Below, in pieces: positions 37,380 to 47,810 of a stretch of 64,000 nucleotides of DNA (its first letter is position 1; every line of letters starts with the position of its first letter). The stretch comes from Morinoia aosen. Its lineage: Eukaryota; Arthropoda; Malacostraca; Amphipoda; Talitridae. The notes under the pieces were generated by a model, which saw nothing but the letters and a program-made list of their open reading frames with translations, was not told the origin of the DNA and ran no database searches. Where the stretch lies: assembly GCA_030386875.1 (NCBI GenBank), contig CM059560.1, positions 24,670,683 to 24,734,682 of the forward strand, in the 5' to 3' direction. The translations under genes were made by a program, and so were the position numbers.

Positions 37380-37495
37380 AGGAACCAACTGCGACTGAGC
37401 GAAGTAGGTCGAGTCTTTTATAGAAGCTTAGAACGTTTTAGAGATGCATGCTTCCTGACAATCCCGGTATTGATGACCAGCGTTATCTCGCTTAG
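37380..37495 (-). promoter_or_regulatory. Conserved TATA promoter of bZIP gene C
   Basis: TATAAAAG (minus strand) is at 37422-37415. Compared with gene A over about 100 bp (GATAACGC through the TATA box to TCGCAGTTG), I count about 14 mismatches and no gaps. GAAGCA.GCATCT and AAACGTTCTAAGCTTCTATA are almost unchanged. This exceeds the similarity seen in most of the coding sequence. Confidence 0.75.
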
Positions 37496-39804
37496 CCTCG
37501 CAACTCGCCATGGCGTTGCCTTCAGCTCTCAGTTACGCATGTCTTACGTAAGTTTGATGAGGAGACAGCAAAATCTTCCCTGAAAAGTTCGCCACATACG
37601 TGCATGTTGATTTAAAAAAAACTAGTAGATTTATTTACGTATAGATCTTCCGAAAATGTTGAACTACAGCATCGTGTAAATGAATTGCGTGATATACCCA
37701 AAAAAGGTTTGATCCATGTTGTAACATTATTTATTTACAGTTTACTGTCGTATGTGAGCCACGTGTTTGTTTCTTTTCGCACATTTGGGCGCTAGTTCCG
37801 TCAAGGATGGAGATGGCAGGCTGCATGGAAGAATTATCGCGTTGGGAAGTATTGGTTTTGGCATTCTTGCGCAACTCAACGAATTTATTTTTGTCAGAAA
37901 TTCGTGTTCGTCAGCATTGCAAATCTGTTGTTGATTTTACTCGGTTATGTCATTCGTTGAATTTTTGTGCAAAGTTTCATAATTATATGCAGTGTTATAA
38001 CTAGGTTTTGTAATTAATTGATGTAGAATGAAATATAACGATGTGCTTAGTTGTGATTCCTAATTGTAAAATCTCGTTGATCATCGAACCTCGTAAAAGT
38101 CGCTTGCAAGAAATTTTGGAGTGCGAGGTTAACCCTGCAGATCCGTCACATTATATGCTAGCCCCCTCGAGTGTATCAGGAGCTGCACGAGCGCTGTTGC
38201 GCGAGGAAGCTCACTCACTAAATTGGAATCTTAAGCGAGTTCTGGTGCTAGCTTTTCGCTCTTATGAAAACGAGGGAATTAAAACAGGAAGAGTTAATCA
38301 AGCTACTAAGAATTTGTGTGATAGTTTGAAGTAGAATGTTAAATTTTTCGACAATATTTATACTTTTGTTATTTTCGATAATGTACATTAATACTTCAAA
38401 AACTTCCAAATAGTTCAATGTTCTCATTTTTTAATGGTAATGCGCACAGGGGTTATACCGCTTGGTTAAACACCGATGAGGCAAAACATGGTAACGCAGC
38501 GATGAACACTTATTTTAATATTTTCGAATGGCAATTTTCCATTCTATTTAGATTAGATTTGCTCTGAAAATTTTAACGCCCCCGTATTTCGATGACGTGT
38601 ACCTTTCTTTTTTTATATCTAATAAATTTTTCACTTCGGTATGTTGTCCTGCTAAGCAAGGGTATTGCTTCGAAAGAGTGGTGCATAAAGGAGAAGTGTT
38701 TTCTTTTTGGAGCTGTTGTGTCGAGTACTGTATTGCCTCTTTCAATAGTGTGGAATACAGGAACAAACGGGGACCTAGCTGTTACTTATAATTATAGGGG
38801 TGATCTTAAAGTTCATTGACTTTTTTTTTTAGCTACTGTGACCATGAATCAATAAGGTCATTATTGTGTATTCCTGAGAATCCTTCTTTCTCAATCGTTT
38901 CTGTTGGGTGGTCTAGGGCTGCAAGTTTTTAGATTTCTTTGGAGTTATAAGTTGTTTATTTTTTTATTTTACTCATTTTCGTTGAACGTTCTATTAAAGG
39001 GGTTCTCGATGATTGTCTTGTAGGCATCTTCACTTTTTATTCCTTCTCCATGAGGGAAGAGAATTTTTGTAAGAATCACAGCAGCAGTCTTCGGATAAGT
39101 TTATCGATGAACTCGCACGTGATATTTTTTTAAATTCAAAGTAACATTAACACACTTATCAAACAAAAAGTTGAGAGTGAGAAGAAATCACGAACTACTT
39201 GATTGTCTCTACCATACTTTTTATCCACTGAATAACGTTTTTGGGTTTTAAAACTTATAAATTTTTTGGTAACTGTTGGTACAAACTGTGCGGCAGACAC
39301 CAGCGAGAAAGGAACTTTAACACGTTAAATGAACCAACGTCAGCAGTGTCTGCATTAGGAGACTAATATTAACATTATAAAAGAATGCAACTGAGATGAA
39401 TGATTGCGCTTTACTCCGACGTGTGCTCTCTACGAGTCATATTCGCTATACAAAAAAGATTTACGAATTAAATGTAAAGTATGTTTGCGGACGCCTACCA
39501 AGTCATCCTCGCCAGAGTTTTGAAGTGAGCATTAAAAAGCTTTACGAGACAATTTGCTGTGAAATAAGTGTCAAGGTGTAGAGGTGTAGCTCACAAGCCA
39601 AAACTTAGCTTGTGATGCCTGAATATGTGCAATCTAATAATTTTTTTTATCGAGTTAATTTTCTTGCTCACTATTTGATTATTCGTGTAGTATTTGATTA
39701 ATCTCTGAGTTCCATAGCTTGAGAAAGCCCTGAAATATGTGCAATTTGGATGTAAGTTAAGGTTTTGCTTTTCGCAAAGTCTAACAATGAATAAAAGAGC
39801 AAAG
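37496..39804. other. Upstream of gene C, two unrecognised small ORFs
   Basis: Two ATG-started plus-strand frames follow each other, 37807-38004 (65 codons, MEMAGCMEELSRW...) and 38041-38334 (97 codons, MCLVVIPNCKISL...). The second has a balanced composition and a well-behaved stop, but no family is recognised and no splice signals tie them together. The remaining DNA holds nothing I can name. Confidence 0.3.
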
Positions 39805-40556
39805 AAAATCGTTTTAATAGGTATCATATTTCTTTAAAATAACAAGTCAATAAAAAGGAACGTGTGGACCAATTTTTGGTCATTTTCAACCATCTGAAAA
39901 AATACAAAAACACCGCGTTATAACAAGTTCAATATACATACATCAGTGACATTATGACATTAAAATATGACATTGAAAAAAAGGAAAAAAGAGACAGACT
40001 ACACAAATTGTAGAGGGAAGGCCGATTGCGTATTGTTCAAGGTAGGTTTATCTTTTAAAATGAACAGCGATTCTAAAATGCGAAGGTTAGTTGTACCGGA
40101 TGTAGAAGAAACTATTTTAAAATCGTCTAACCGAATTTGAAGGTCACAACTCTCTGCATGAGAGCGAACAGCAGATTGGTGAGGAGAAGAGAGTAACTGT
40201 TTAGTTCGAAAACTCCTGCCGGCATGCTCAGCCACACGAATATCCAGGGCTCGAATGGTCGAATCCACGTATTCAGACGCACACCGTGCGCAACAATATC
40301 TATAAATGACGGAGGAGAGCATGCCTTTAGGTAGTTTGTCCTTGCAATTGAAATGAGACCCTATTTTATATGCATTGACCAATACGATTTTGAAGTCGAC
40401 ATGTGAAAAGTATTCAGAGAGCAACAAGTAGAGATCATTTTTGAGCTTTTCGGACTGCTTGCCAAAGAACGGAAATGAAAAATAAAATTGTTTCTTGTGT
40501 GCTGTAGGTAATGGTACGCGGGAATAAAATTTATGATTTAAAAATTCTTGATGCAT
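39805..40556 (-). mobile_element. Penelope-like element end, minus copy (GIY-YIG)
   Basis: The minus-strand frame 40556-39999 is the C-terminal third of a Penelope-like protein: a linker with FFGKQSEKLKNDLYLLLSEY, VNAYKIGSHFNCKDK, then the GIY-YIG nuclease. The nuclease shows SVIYRYCCARCASEY with its Cys-x2-Cys pair, the sequence YVDST where family members have YIGST, RVAEHAGRSFRT, and the family end ILESLFILKDKPTLNNTQSAFPL. The Gly-to-Asp change in this copy would damage the active site. No reverse-transcriptase part is present (5' truncation). The 3' part ends with a hammerhead-like motif at 39856-39890. It forms an inverted pair with the copy at 40755-41512. Confidence 0.85.
39856..39890 (-). 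ncRNA. Hammerhead-ribozyme-like motif, eroded
   Basis: The minus strand reads TTGAAAA, a short stem TGACCAA/TTGGTC and then CACAC where the plus copy has GAAAC. This is the place where Penelope-like elements carry hammerhead ribozymes. The core here has lost several invariant bases, so it is a relic. Confidence 0.4.
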
Positions 40557-40754
40557 GAAATTACTAGTCCTGAAGGGAAACCATTTTGACTAAAAAACAA
40601 TTTCAAAAACTGAAATTCGCTATGAATGATATGAAATGAAGAGCAGACACTGTAGGCCCTAGAGAGTAATGTTTTGACACTGTTAATTATAAATATCAAT
40701 GGACAAAAACTAAAGAAACTTATTCCTAGGCCAGTGAATGTTTGCTTTCGATAA

Positions 40755-41512
40755 ACAGAGCTTTGAAAACTGCCATCTTTACGTGTAATTTTACCCGTTT
40801 TAATTACCTACTGCTCGCAAGAAACAATTCTTTTTTTCATTTCCGGTCTTTGGCAAGCAGTCCGAAAAGCTCAAAAAAGATCTCTATTTGTTGCTCTCTA
40901 AATAATTTTCACATGTCGACTTCAAAATCGTATTGGTCAATGCATATAAAATAGGGTCTCATTTCAATTACAAGGACAAACTACCTAAAGGCATGCTCTC
41001 CTCCGTCATTTATAGATATTGTTGCGCACCGTGTGCGTCTGAATACGTGGGTTCGACCATTCGAGCCTTGGATATTCGTGTGGCTGAGCATGCCGGTAGG
41101 AGTTTTCGAACTAAACAGTTACTCTCTTCTCCTCACCAATCTGCTATTCGCTCTCATGCAGAGAGTTGTGACCTTCAAATGCGGTTAGACGATTTTAAAA
41201 TAGATTCTTCTACATCCGGTACAATTAACCTTCGCATTTTAGAATCGCTGTTCATTTTAAAAGATAAACCTACCTTGAACAATACGCAATCGGCCTTCCC
41301 TCTGCAATTAGTATAGTCTGTCTCTTTTTTCCTTTTTTTTCAATGTCATATTTTAATGTCATAATGTCACTGATGTATGTATGTTGAACTTGTCATAACG
41401 CGGTGTTTTTGTATTTTTTTCAGATGGTTGAAAATGACCAAAAATTGGTCGAAACGTTCCTTTTTATTGAATTGTTTTTTTAAAGAAATATGATTTCTAT
41501 TAAAGCGATTTT
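40755..41512 (+). mobile_element. Penelope-like element end, plus copy (GIY-YIG)
   Basis: The mirror image of 39805-40556. The open frame 40933-41316 carries SVIYRYCCAPCASEY, an intact YVGST, RVAEHAGRSFRT and ILESLFILKDKPTLNNTQSA. Upstream the linker continues in other frames back to about 40755. The nuclease residues missing in the minus copy are present here. The similarity continues past the stop to about 41512, through the hammerhead-like motif and CCTTTTTATTGAA. The two copies point away from each other around a spacer of about 200 bp. Confidence 0.85.
41427..41460 (+). ncRNA. Hammerhead-ribozyme-like motif
   Basis: GGTTGAAAATGACC, a loop, then TTGGTCGAAACGTTCC. GACCAA pairs with TTGGTC, and GAAAC follows the stem as in hammerheads. 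The first core box is TTGAAAA instead of CTGANGA, so activity is doubtful. Confidence 0.45.
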
Positions 41513-41870
41513 ATGTGCAATTTAGTACATCTTCCTCTTTTTGAATTGATTTTCTCGTACATTGCTTGATTAATCAAAAGAGCTTAATCTGAAGCAATCC
41601 GTCGTTCATTCCTCTGTTGCCTATTGTTTTGCGCGCATTTAAGACAAACAGCGCGTTTTGTAACTTCACAGACCAGTTTCTCTAACTTAAAATGTCTTAG
41701 TGATTGGGCGGAGTGCGCTGTCATTGAAGTACTCACTACATTTGCAGTTTTGCTTGTCAAGTACAAATACTGCTGACTCTGCTGTACTTCTTTCTTGATA
41801 CTAATAAAAATTAAGGCGAAAATCGCTACACTTAAACTCATTCTATTAAAAATGATAAAATAAAACTGAA

Positions 41871-41897
41871 CGTGTCGGACTAACTGTCCATCTTCAG
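41871..41897 (-). ncRNA. Hammerhead-ribozyme-like core (best of three)
   Basis: Minus strand: CTGAAGA fits the CTGANGA box exactly, GGAC pairs with GTCC across a short loop, then CGACACG where CGAAACG is expected. One core base differs from the consensus. Confidence 0.5.
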
Positions 41898-42430
41898 CAA
41901 AAAATCTCTGTAAAACGGAACCAAAAGAGGAAGAATTAATACACTAAAGTAGTATCTATGAAAATTCTAAACTTTGAAAAAACACGAACAACGGTAAGAA
42001 AATATGAAAGGGAAAGGAAAAACTGAGCAACTGAATTAGGTGTTGGCAACATGAAGCGGGAAAGCACTTTGGGTGTCATTCAGATAAGGTTTCATTTTGT
42101 AAATATGCAATGATTCAAGAAGGCGCAGATCTGTTCTGTAAGAGGTACTGGCCAAGATTTTAAAATCATTTAGGGAGACAGGAACATTGCATTCTTCAGC
42201 ATGAAATCATTTTATTTGATCATTTTTAATAAAATGAGCAAACGTGTAGAGATTTTCGCCTTGCTGTTCATTCTTAAGCTGAGAAGCCTTAATGATGGAG
42301 TTATTGTAAATTTCTTGATAATAGTCTGCTATTTTTTTAAATGGTTAACAGAGCGTGATGATAAAAGTGCTCGGGTATAATCCTCTTCTTTCTTCATTTC
42401 ATTGCATTTTTTGGCTGTCGCCAAATTGAA
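41871..42430 (-). mobile_element. Penelope-like element end, third copy
   Basis: A more diverged member of the same class on the minus strand. Reading back from about 42430 it gives QLKNEQQGENLYTFAHFIK, then, past a stop, SLNDFKILASTSYRTDLRLL, ESLHIYKMKPYLNDTQSAFP. This is the C-terminal signature of the GIY-YIG region in the other two copies. The nuclease core itself is decayed. Downstream is a hammerhead-like core at 41871-41897. Confidence 0.75.
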
Positions 42431-44290
42431 TTGTGCAAGGAGAAGCGAAAAACTTCTGTTACATGATAATAACAACAACAAAAGTAATAATGATTCTAAT
42501 GGAAAACTTAACGTTTGGGTATTTTATTAAACACTTGAAAAAACTCAAGTGAATAAAACACTAATGAAAAATATCCTCAGATCAAGTTTAACATTAAATA
42601 TTACACACTGCTAAGGTATGTTTTTCATGAAAAAAATTTATGTGATCTTACATTAATTACAACAGCCTGCCTTTAGCTAAACCTTGTTGCTTACCCTACT
42701 AGACGGTTTTATATGAATAAAAAATAAATGAACCGAACGATCACTGGTTCACAAATTGATGTTAATTGGCGCAGCCAAAGTGAAACGATCTAAGTTGTCA
42801 AGTCATCATAGAAATGAAATAAAATTTGTTTGCTTCCTTCATAGTCGTTGACACCAACATGACATATATTGGGGCAAGTACGTTTTTTTCAGATAGAAGA
42901 TTTAGAAACACAAAATCATTTCCTTTTGTTCGTACAAGCAGCGTTGTTTTAGCAAGTCACAGCGCTGCGCATAAGGTTCATATTTTCTCTTTACGCATCT
43001 CAGGAAGATGCATTCGAGGTGTTGAGTGACGTGCATTTTTAAGTGTTTGTTATCGGTCACATCAAGAAGACATAGTCCGTGCCATTGATAGGCTGCAGGT
43101 TGCGGCTGACGCAAATCCTGGGCACGTTCGTTGTGGTCGCGCCTCCCGAGCACGCGCGCTGATTGGGTGTCCGTGATAAGGTTAGGTCACACCCAGCGAC
43201 GACGTAACTGTCGTTGTAATCTGCCTTCACCCTTGTACCGAATGGTCTGTATAATTTCATTGAAATCCGGGTTTATTTTTTATTAATGACCTGATATGAT
43301 TGTCGCTGACAGTCTCAAAAAGTTTGTCTCGTCTCTCTTCGCGGGTCGGAGTGAAGGAGGATGTGTGTGTGTGCCAACACAGCTGATAGCGCGGTAATGT
43401 CTGCCGTCTTGCCTCGTTTGAGCATTTGCATGAGATCCCGCCTTAGTTCCCCCCGGATGAAGAGATCTAAAATGCATATCTTGAGAGTGCTGCCATGCGT
43501 ATTTCACAATAGTTCCTCCTTGTTAGGAAACTTGGTGACGTTCTAGCAACTCTTGATCGGCATCAGGAGTGTATGTGTGTGTGCGATAGTTCTCCAATTA
43601 ATTTTCGACTTTATCACATAGTCGCTCTAAGGGACTCGCTTCTCTTCGATGAAGCGTACGCTTGAGAAATATCACGTAAATTTTAAGGCTATGTTTGCTG
43701 AGGCGCCGTACATGATGCTGCAAGCAAAACATGCTACTGAAAGGATTTTCATTCTGTTCTGTAGCAGACTAGCAGCTCATGCGAAGAACGGGCCAAACAT
43801 TGTTTTTTCAAGGTAAAATTTATGTGCGCAGATGTAATGCAATAGTTAAACCATATCATGGTGAATATGGAAACAGCCATATGTTGTCAACTGGCTAGTC
43901 ATCACTTTATTGTTTTTTACTCTCCTTTAAGCTGAAGGAACGACCTCAGATTTAATATGCAACTGACAAAACATCAGTTAGTTCTGTGAATTGGTACTTC
44001 TGTTGTATTTGCAGCTGATCTTGGTCGTTCACATTTTTTAAATCTTGACATATGAGTTATCTTTCAAAGAGTGTAAATCCCTATCCTTCCTTCGAAAAAC
44101 GAAAGAACAATCTAGATTCATAATTCATAATTGATTCTTAATTGTAAAATTAATTAATCTAATTAATTAATCGTAACAATAATGTTACTCTTACAATAAT
44201 GTTTGATCGATTCCAAATACATACAATTGTTTAGTGCATTTCGCCATTTTCAAGAATTACTTTCAAATTCATTGACACTTCATTAACTGA
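42431..44290. other. Intergenic, G+C-richer patch, no gene recognised
   Basis: From about 43050 to 43550 the DNA is richer in CpG than its surroundings, with short overlapping frames on both strands (for example 43057-43260 minus). No protein family or splice pair is visible. It could be an old promoter, an exon or a mobile element. Confidence 0.3.
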
Positions 44291-44294
44291 AAGA

Positions 44295-44410
44295 AAAATT
44301 CCACTTTCTAATTGTTTGCGAACATTGCTCGCAATAAGACACGACATAGGTAACCCATTAAATTAATTATTAATCTCTAAGATGCGTTGATGAATCACCC
44401 AATACCAAAT
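44295..44410 (+). repeat. Repeat family B, copy 1
   Basis: AATTCCACTTTCTAATTGTT, a GCGAACATTGCTCGCAA segment, ACACGACA, and AAGATGCGTTGATGAATCAC recur in the same order at 45580-45700. The end piece also occurs inverted at 45889-45936. Roughly 75% similar by eye. Confidence 0.6.
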
Positions 44411-45579
44411 CGTTGCACCAAATTTATTCTTTTCTGCTGTTTTTGTGTTTTAGAATGAACTAACAGGTTAATTATAATTTTTCCCGTTCTTTTGTGCTGA
44501 AAATAACTTAATAGAGGAATCTAATCCTGCTGACATGAGCACCGAATCATAGAAATACTGCTTATTCGCATGACATTGCTCATGAGTAAATCTTTACTGC
44601 AGTTCCGTGCGCATGTGTTCTTCTCCTTATGTGTAAAAATAAATTTTGTTTCCTTGCGCCTATGACATCCTGTCAGTAGTTTACACGAGTAAAGCTAAAT
44701 CGGGAAACGTTCATGTTCTGCCTTAGTTATCCTTTCTGTAGTTTACAAAAGTGAAGGAATAGTGAGCTAAATGAGAGAACGTTTTTTTTTTATACCGACT
44801 TTAGATTAGATAAAAATTAGTCCCGGCTCAGGCCTTCCCATCCCGTCTTCTGGGCTAGGTCCCGCCATGCCACGCAATCTCCATTGCGGCATTTGCACAC
44901 TTCAGGATCTTCGAGGTTCCTGCTCTCCACCGACGCATTTATAAGTTGCGGATTTTGCGCGTTGTTAATACGTAAATAAAATAACTATAGTCGCTCGGCT
45001 GACAGGTTGGCTGGCGGTTGCAACAAATAGTAAAATATTGTAGTTGAGGCTTCAAGGTAAACCAAAGTGTTCTACCAATGTTACTATCACGCGCTGAGGA
45101 AGATTGATTTTTCAACTTTTGCTAAGAAGTACGCACACTGAAGGAGGCTGAGATAACTGAAACGTTGTTCATGGATTTTTTGAAAAGACAGTTGAAAGTA
45201 GGTAAAAGAAATAATAATATGCATGCATTTTCTACCATTTATTAAAGCTGCATGCTCGTAACGATCATATGTGCCGATGTGCCGAAAGCAACGCCAGCAA
45301 TGGCCTATTCATCTGACAATGTGTTCTTCTTGTGCATGGATGCTTTTCATCGTCATGACTGAATCATTGGTATCAAGGCACGAGTACTTTTCTCGCAGCT
45401 GGGAGAAATTATGAGTATAAATTATTATCTCTACAGTCAAATCTCATCTGTATTCGATTGCATTATATTTATGAATTGCAAAATTCTTTTCAGACGACCA
45501 CCAGCAAATCGCAAGTTTCATAACGGTGCTACCAAACCACAGTGCTTCATTTCGCCTCCAACTGAAAGGAACTATGAGG

Positions 45580-45700
45580 TTTGATAAAAGAATTCCACTC
45601 ACTAAATGTTTGTGAACGTTACTTGCAAGACGACACGACAAGTCAACTCTAAATTGAGTATTTATCTGTAAGATATGTTGATTGAATCACCCAATACTCC
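45580..45700 (+). repeat. Repeat family B, copy 2
   Basis: A direct repeat of 44295-44410: AATTCCACTCACTAAATGTT, GTGAACGTTACTTGCAA, ACACGACA, AAGATATGTTGATTGAATCA and CCCAATACT. Together with the inverted piece at 45889-45936 it could form a hairpin element of about 350 bp. Confidence 0.6.
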
Positions 45701-45888
45701 CTCTTAAAGTTACCTTTCACAAAAATACTTTTTGATATTATTGGAAATAAAAATTAGAAATAATAGCTTTCATGAAATTAAATATAAAGTAGGTTAAAAA
45801 AAGGAGACCTCAGCACAATATATCATGAAGTTACGTGCTCAATATAACTTTAGAATTAGCGACGATGAGGCTTAAAGTTTAAGTTAAA

Positions 45889-45936
45889 TGGTATTGGTGA
45901 TTCAATCAACACATCTTAGAGATTAATCATTGGTAT
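45889..45936 (-). repeat. Repeat family B, inverted end
   Basis: GGTATTGGTGATTCAATCAA and CACATCTTAGAGATTAAT are the reverse complement of the ends of the copies at 44295-44410 and 45580-45700. Confidence 0.6.
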
Positions 45937-46064
45937 TTGCCGGATTGTTACGGGGAGGAAGTTCTACTTGAGCTTGCTCTTCAGAGTCTGTAAGCCTAAA
46001 CGCGATGACGAAGTTTACAGTTCTAAACTGGTGCTGAGCAGAGAACCAATTTGGGACCAGTTAA

Positions 46065-46647
46065 CCCTTTCGGTACTAACGGCTACTCCAGTGCCAAGTT
46101 TGCTAGTGCTTCCAATTTAGGGCATATAACCTAGTTTTAATGTAATTTAACTAGTGAGGGAATATTTTGGAGTAAATAAAAAACTTAGGGATATTGAAAA
46201 CAATCATTAAACTAGTTTTTCAACAATTCCAGAAGCCTGCACGTGTAAATTACCATAGGTTACCATAGGACCCTGTAATTACCAAAGGACCCTGTTGCAT
46301 AGGCTCGCGTATGTTCATGCTACAGGGTCCGTGCAACACATTCAATACCCTTTCCATTGCACTTGAACAAGTTTACTGAACTTTGTTTATATTTTATAAA
46401 TTCGGGCAAGAACTCGTAGATAATTTCTTCGTAAATACAAAAACCTAATTATCAACATCAAAAATTTCTGTCGCCAAGCAAAGAGCTTCAAAGATTGAAA
46501 ATTTTTAAAAATTAAAATAATGAAGTAGGCACTTACTTAAGCTGAAAGCACCCACATTAGGACAATTTCACTGACAATTCAGGGTAACGACAACTTTTTC
46601 CCTTGCAAGTTTTTACCCAAACCATTTGAATTATCGTACCGAAAGGG
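46065..46647. mobile_element. piggyBac-type MITE with perfect TTAA ends
   Basis: TTAA at 46061-46064 and 46648-46651 flanks a 583-bp element whose 12-bp ends are perfect inverted repeats, CCCTTTCGGTAC and GTACCGAAAGGG. TTAA duplications and CCC-starting termini are the mark of the piggyBac superfamily. There is no open frame, so it is non-autonomous. An internal inverted pair, GGACCCTGT and ACAGGGTCC, lies near 46280-46330. Confidence 0.85.
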
Positions 46648-46733
46648 TTAACCAAGGAATTTAATTGTTAAAAATGAATTCTATTTGAGCATGTAACTTC
46701 ATAACATATTGTACCATGGTCTTCCATTTTTAA

Positions 46734-46952
46734 CACTTTGACTGCGATATGAGCCACCTGTGGCCACCGAAGGGATTTTCATAATGCTGCTGACCAACCA
46801 GTAGTCACAAACTAAATTTTCATAAATGCATCATCAAAGCTAAATGAAAGCACCATCCAGTTAATGTTTGCTATTTTCAACACTGCTCACTACAGTTGTC
46901 TTAAATTCGAGTGGGATGTTAAACTTCAGTTTTAACAGCCGCAGTCAAAATG
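46734..46952. mobile_element. Short TTAA-type MITE, second family
   Basis: TTAA at 46730-46733 and 46953-46956. The ends CACTTTGACTGCG and CGCAGTCAAAATG are inverted repeats with one mismatch. The right part matches the element at 25251-25383 (GTTAAACTTCAGTTTTAAC). It is 219 bp with no coding capacity and lies only about 80 bp from the previous MITE. Confidence 0.75.
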
Positions 46953-47348
46953 TTAATCTACTCTAAAAATTCTTGAAGAGGCTGAGGTTTTAGTTTGACG
47001 GCAGTCCGTGCAGAAAATCAGTTGTCCAAATTTGACAAAATGAGCCGAAAACACCATACTTTTGACTTGAAAAATTTATTAAAAATTATTATTTATAGCG
47101 TATATTTATTTATCTCTCTCCGGGTTTGACACAGCTGCTGATCAAAGGATGATGTTAAATGAGCTTGCATCAAGTACATCTGTTAATTACTTCTGAAAGT
47201 CGGAAGAAGGCAGGTAACTAGCACTCTAGTAAAAATGTCTTGATCCGAGCAAGCCATTCATTTGCCAGATTTTTGCCACACTTTCCAACAGTCAAGAACT
47301 TTCTGGCGGGAAGAGCTATTGTTGGCTACCTAGAGCTATGAGCTATAA

Positions 47349-47810
47349 TTAAAACTCCTTTTGAATTAGAAAGAACTGAACGGATGAAAACGACACACCG
47401 TTGTATGACATCTGATGATTAATAAATTGTTTGATAAATAGGCTGTTTACGAGCCTCTCTGCTCCATATAAACATTGCATGGAGTTCCTTACGACGAGTT
47501 CGTTCAGAAACCGCAAGAGAAGGGCCATCATTGACATTCTTCAGTAATACCATCATTGACCCAAAGCGATTCCTGGAAACAATTTGCGACTCAGGGCGAT
47601 GGTTGTTATCGGTTAGAATTTTCTGCCACAATTTTGCCACGAATTGACGCCTGTGTCTGATTGTTTCAATTGTAGGCAGGCCCGCATAAAAGGATGGCAT
47701 GAAACACCAATGAATTCAGCTATTTCCTTCAAAGAGTGAGTTTTAATCCCGACCAAATTGAATAGATCCTTCATTCAGTTCTGAGACTTCTTATTCTTAT
47801 CCCATTATTG
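47349..47810 (-). pseudogene. Tc1-like transposase, N-terminal fragment
   Basis: On the minus strand, across frames: IKTHSLKEIAEFIGVS (first helix-turn-helix), then RPESQIVSRNRFGS, VSERTRRKELHAM and SREARKQPIY (second helix-turn-helix and linker). This is the DNA-binding half of a Tc1-type transposase. The DDE catalytic core is missing, and stops and frame changes interrupt the rest. No terminal repeats were found. Confidence 0.65.
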
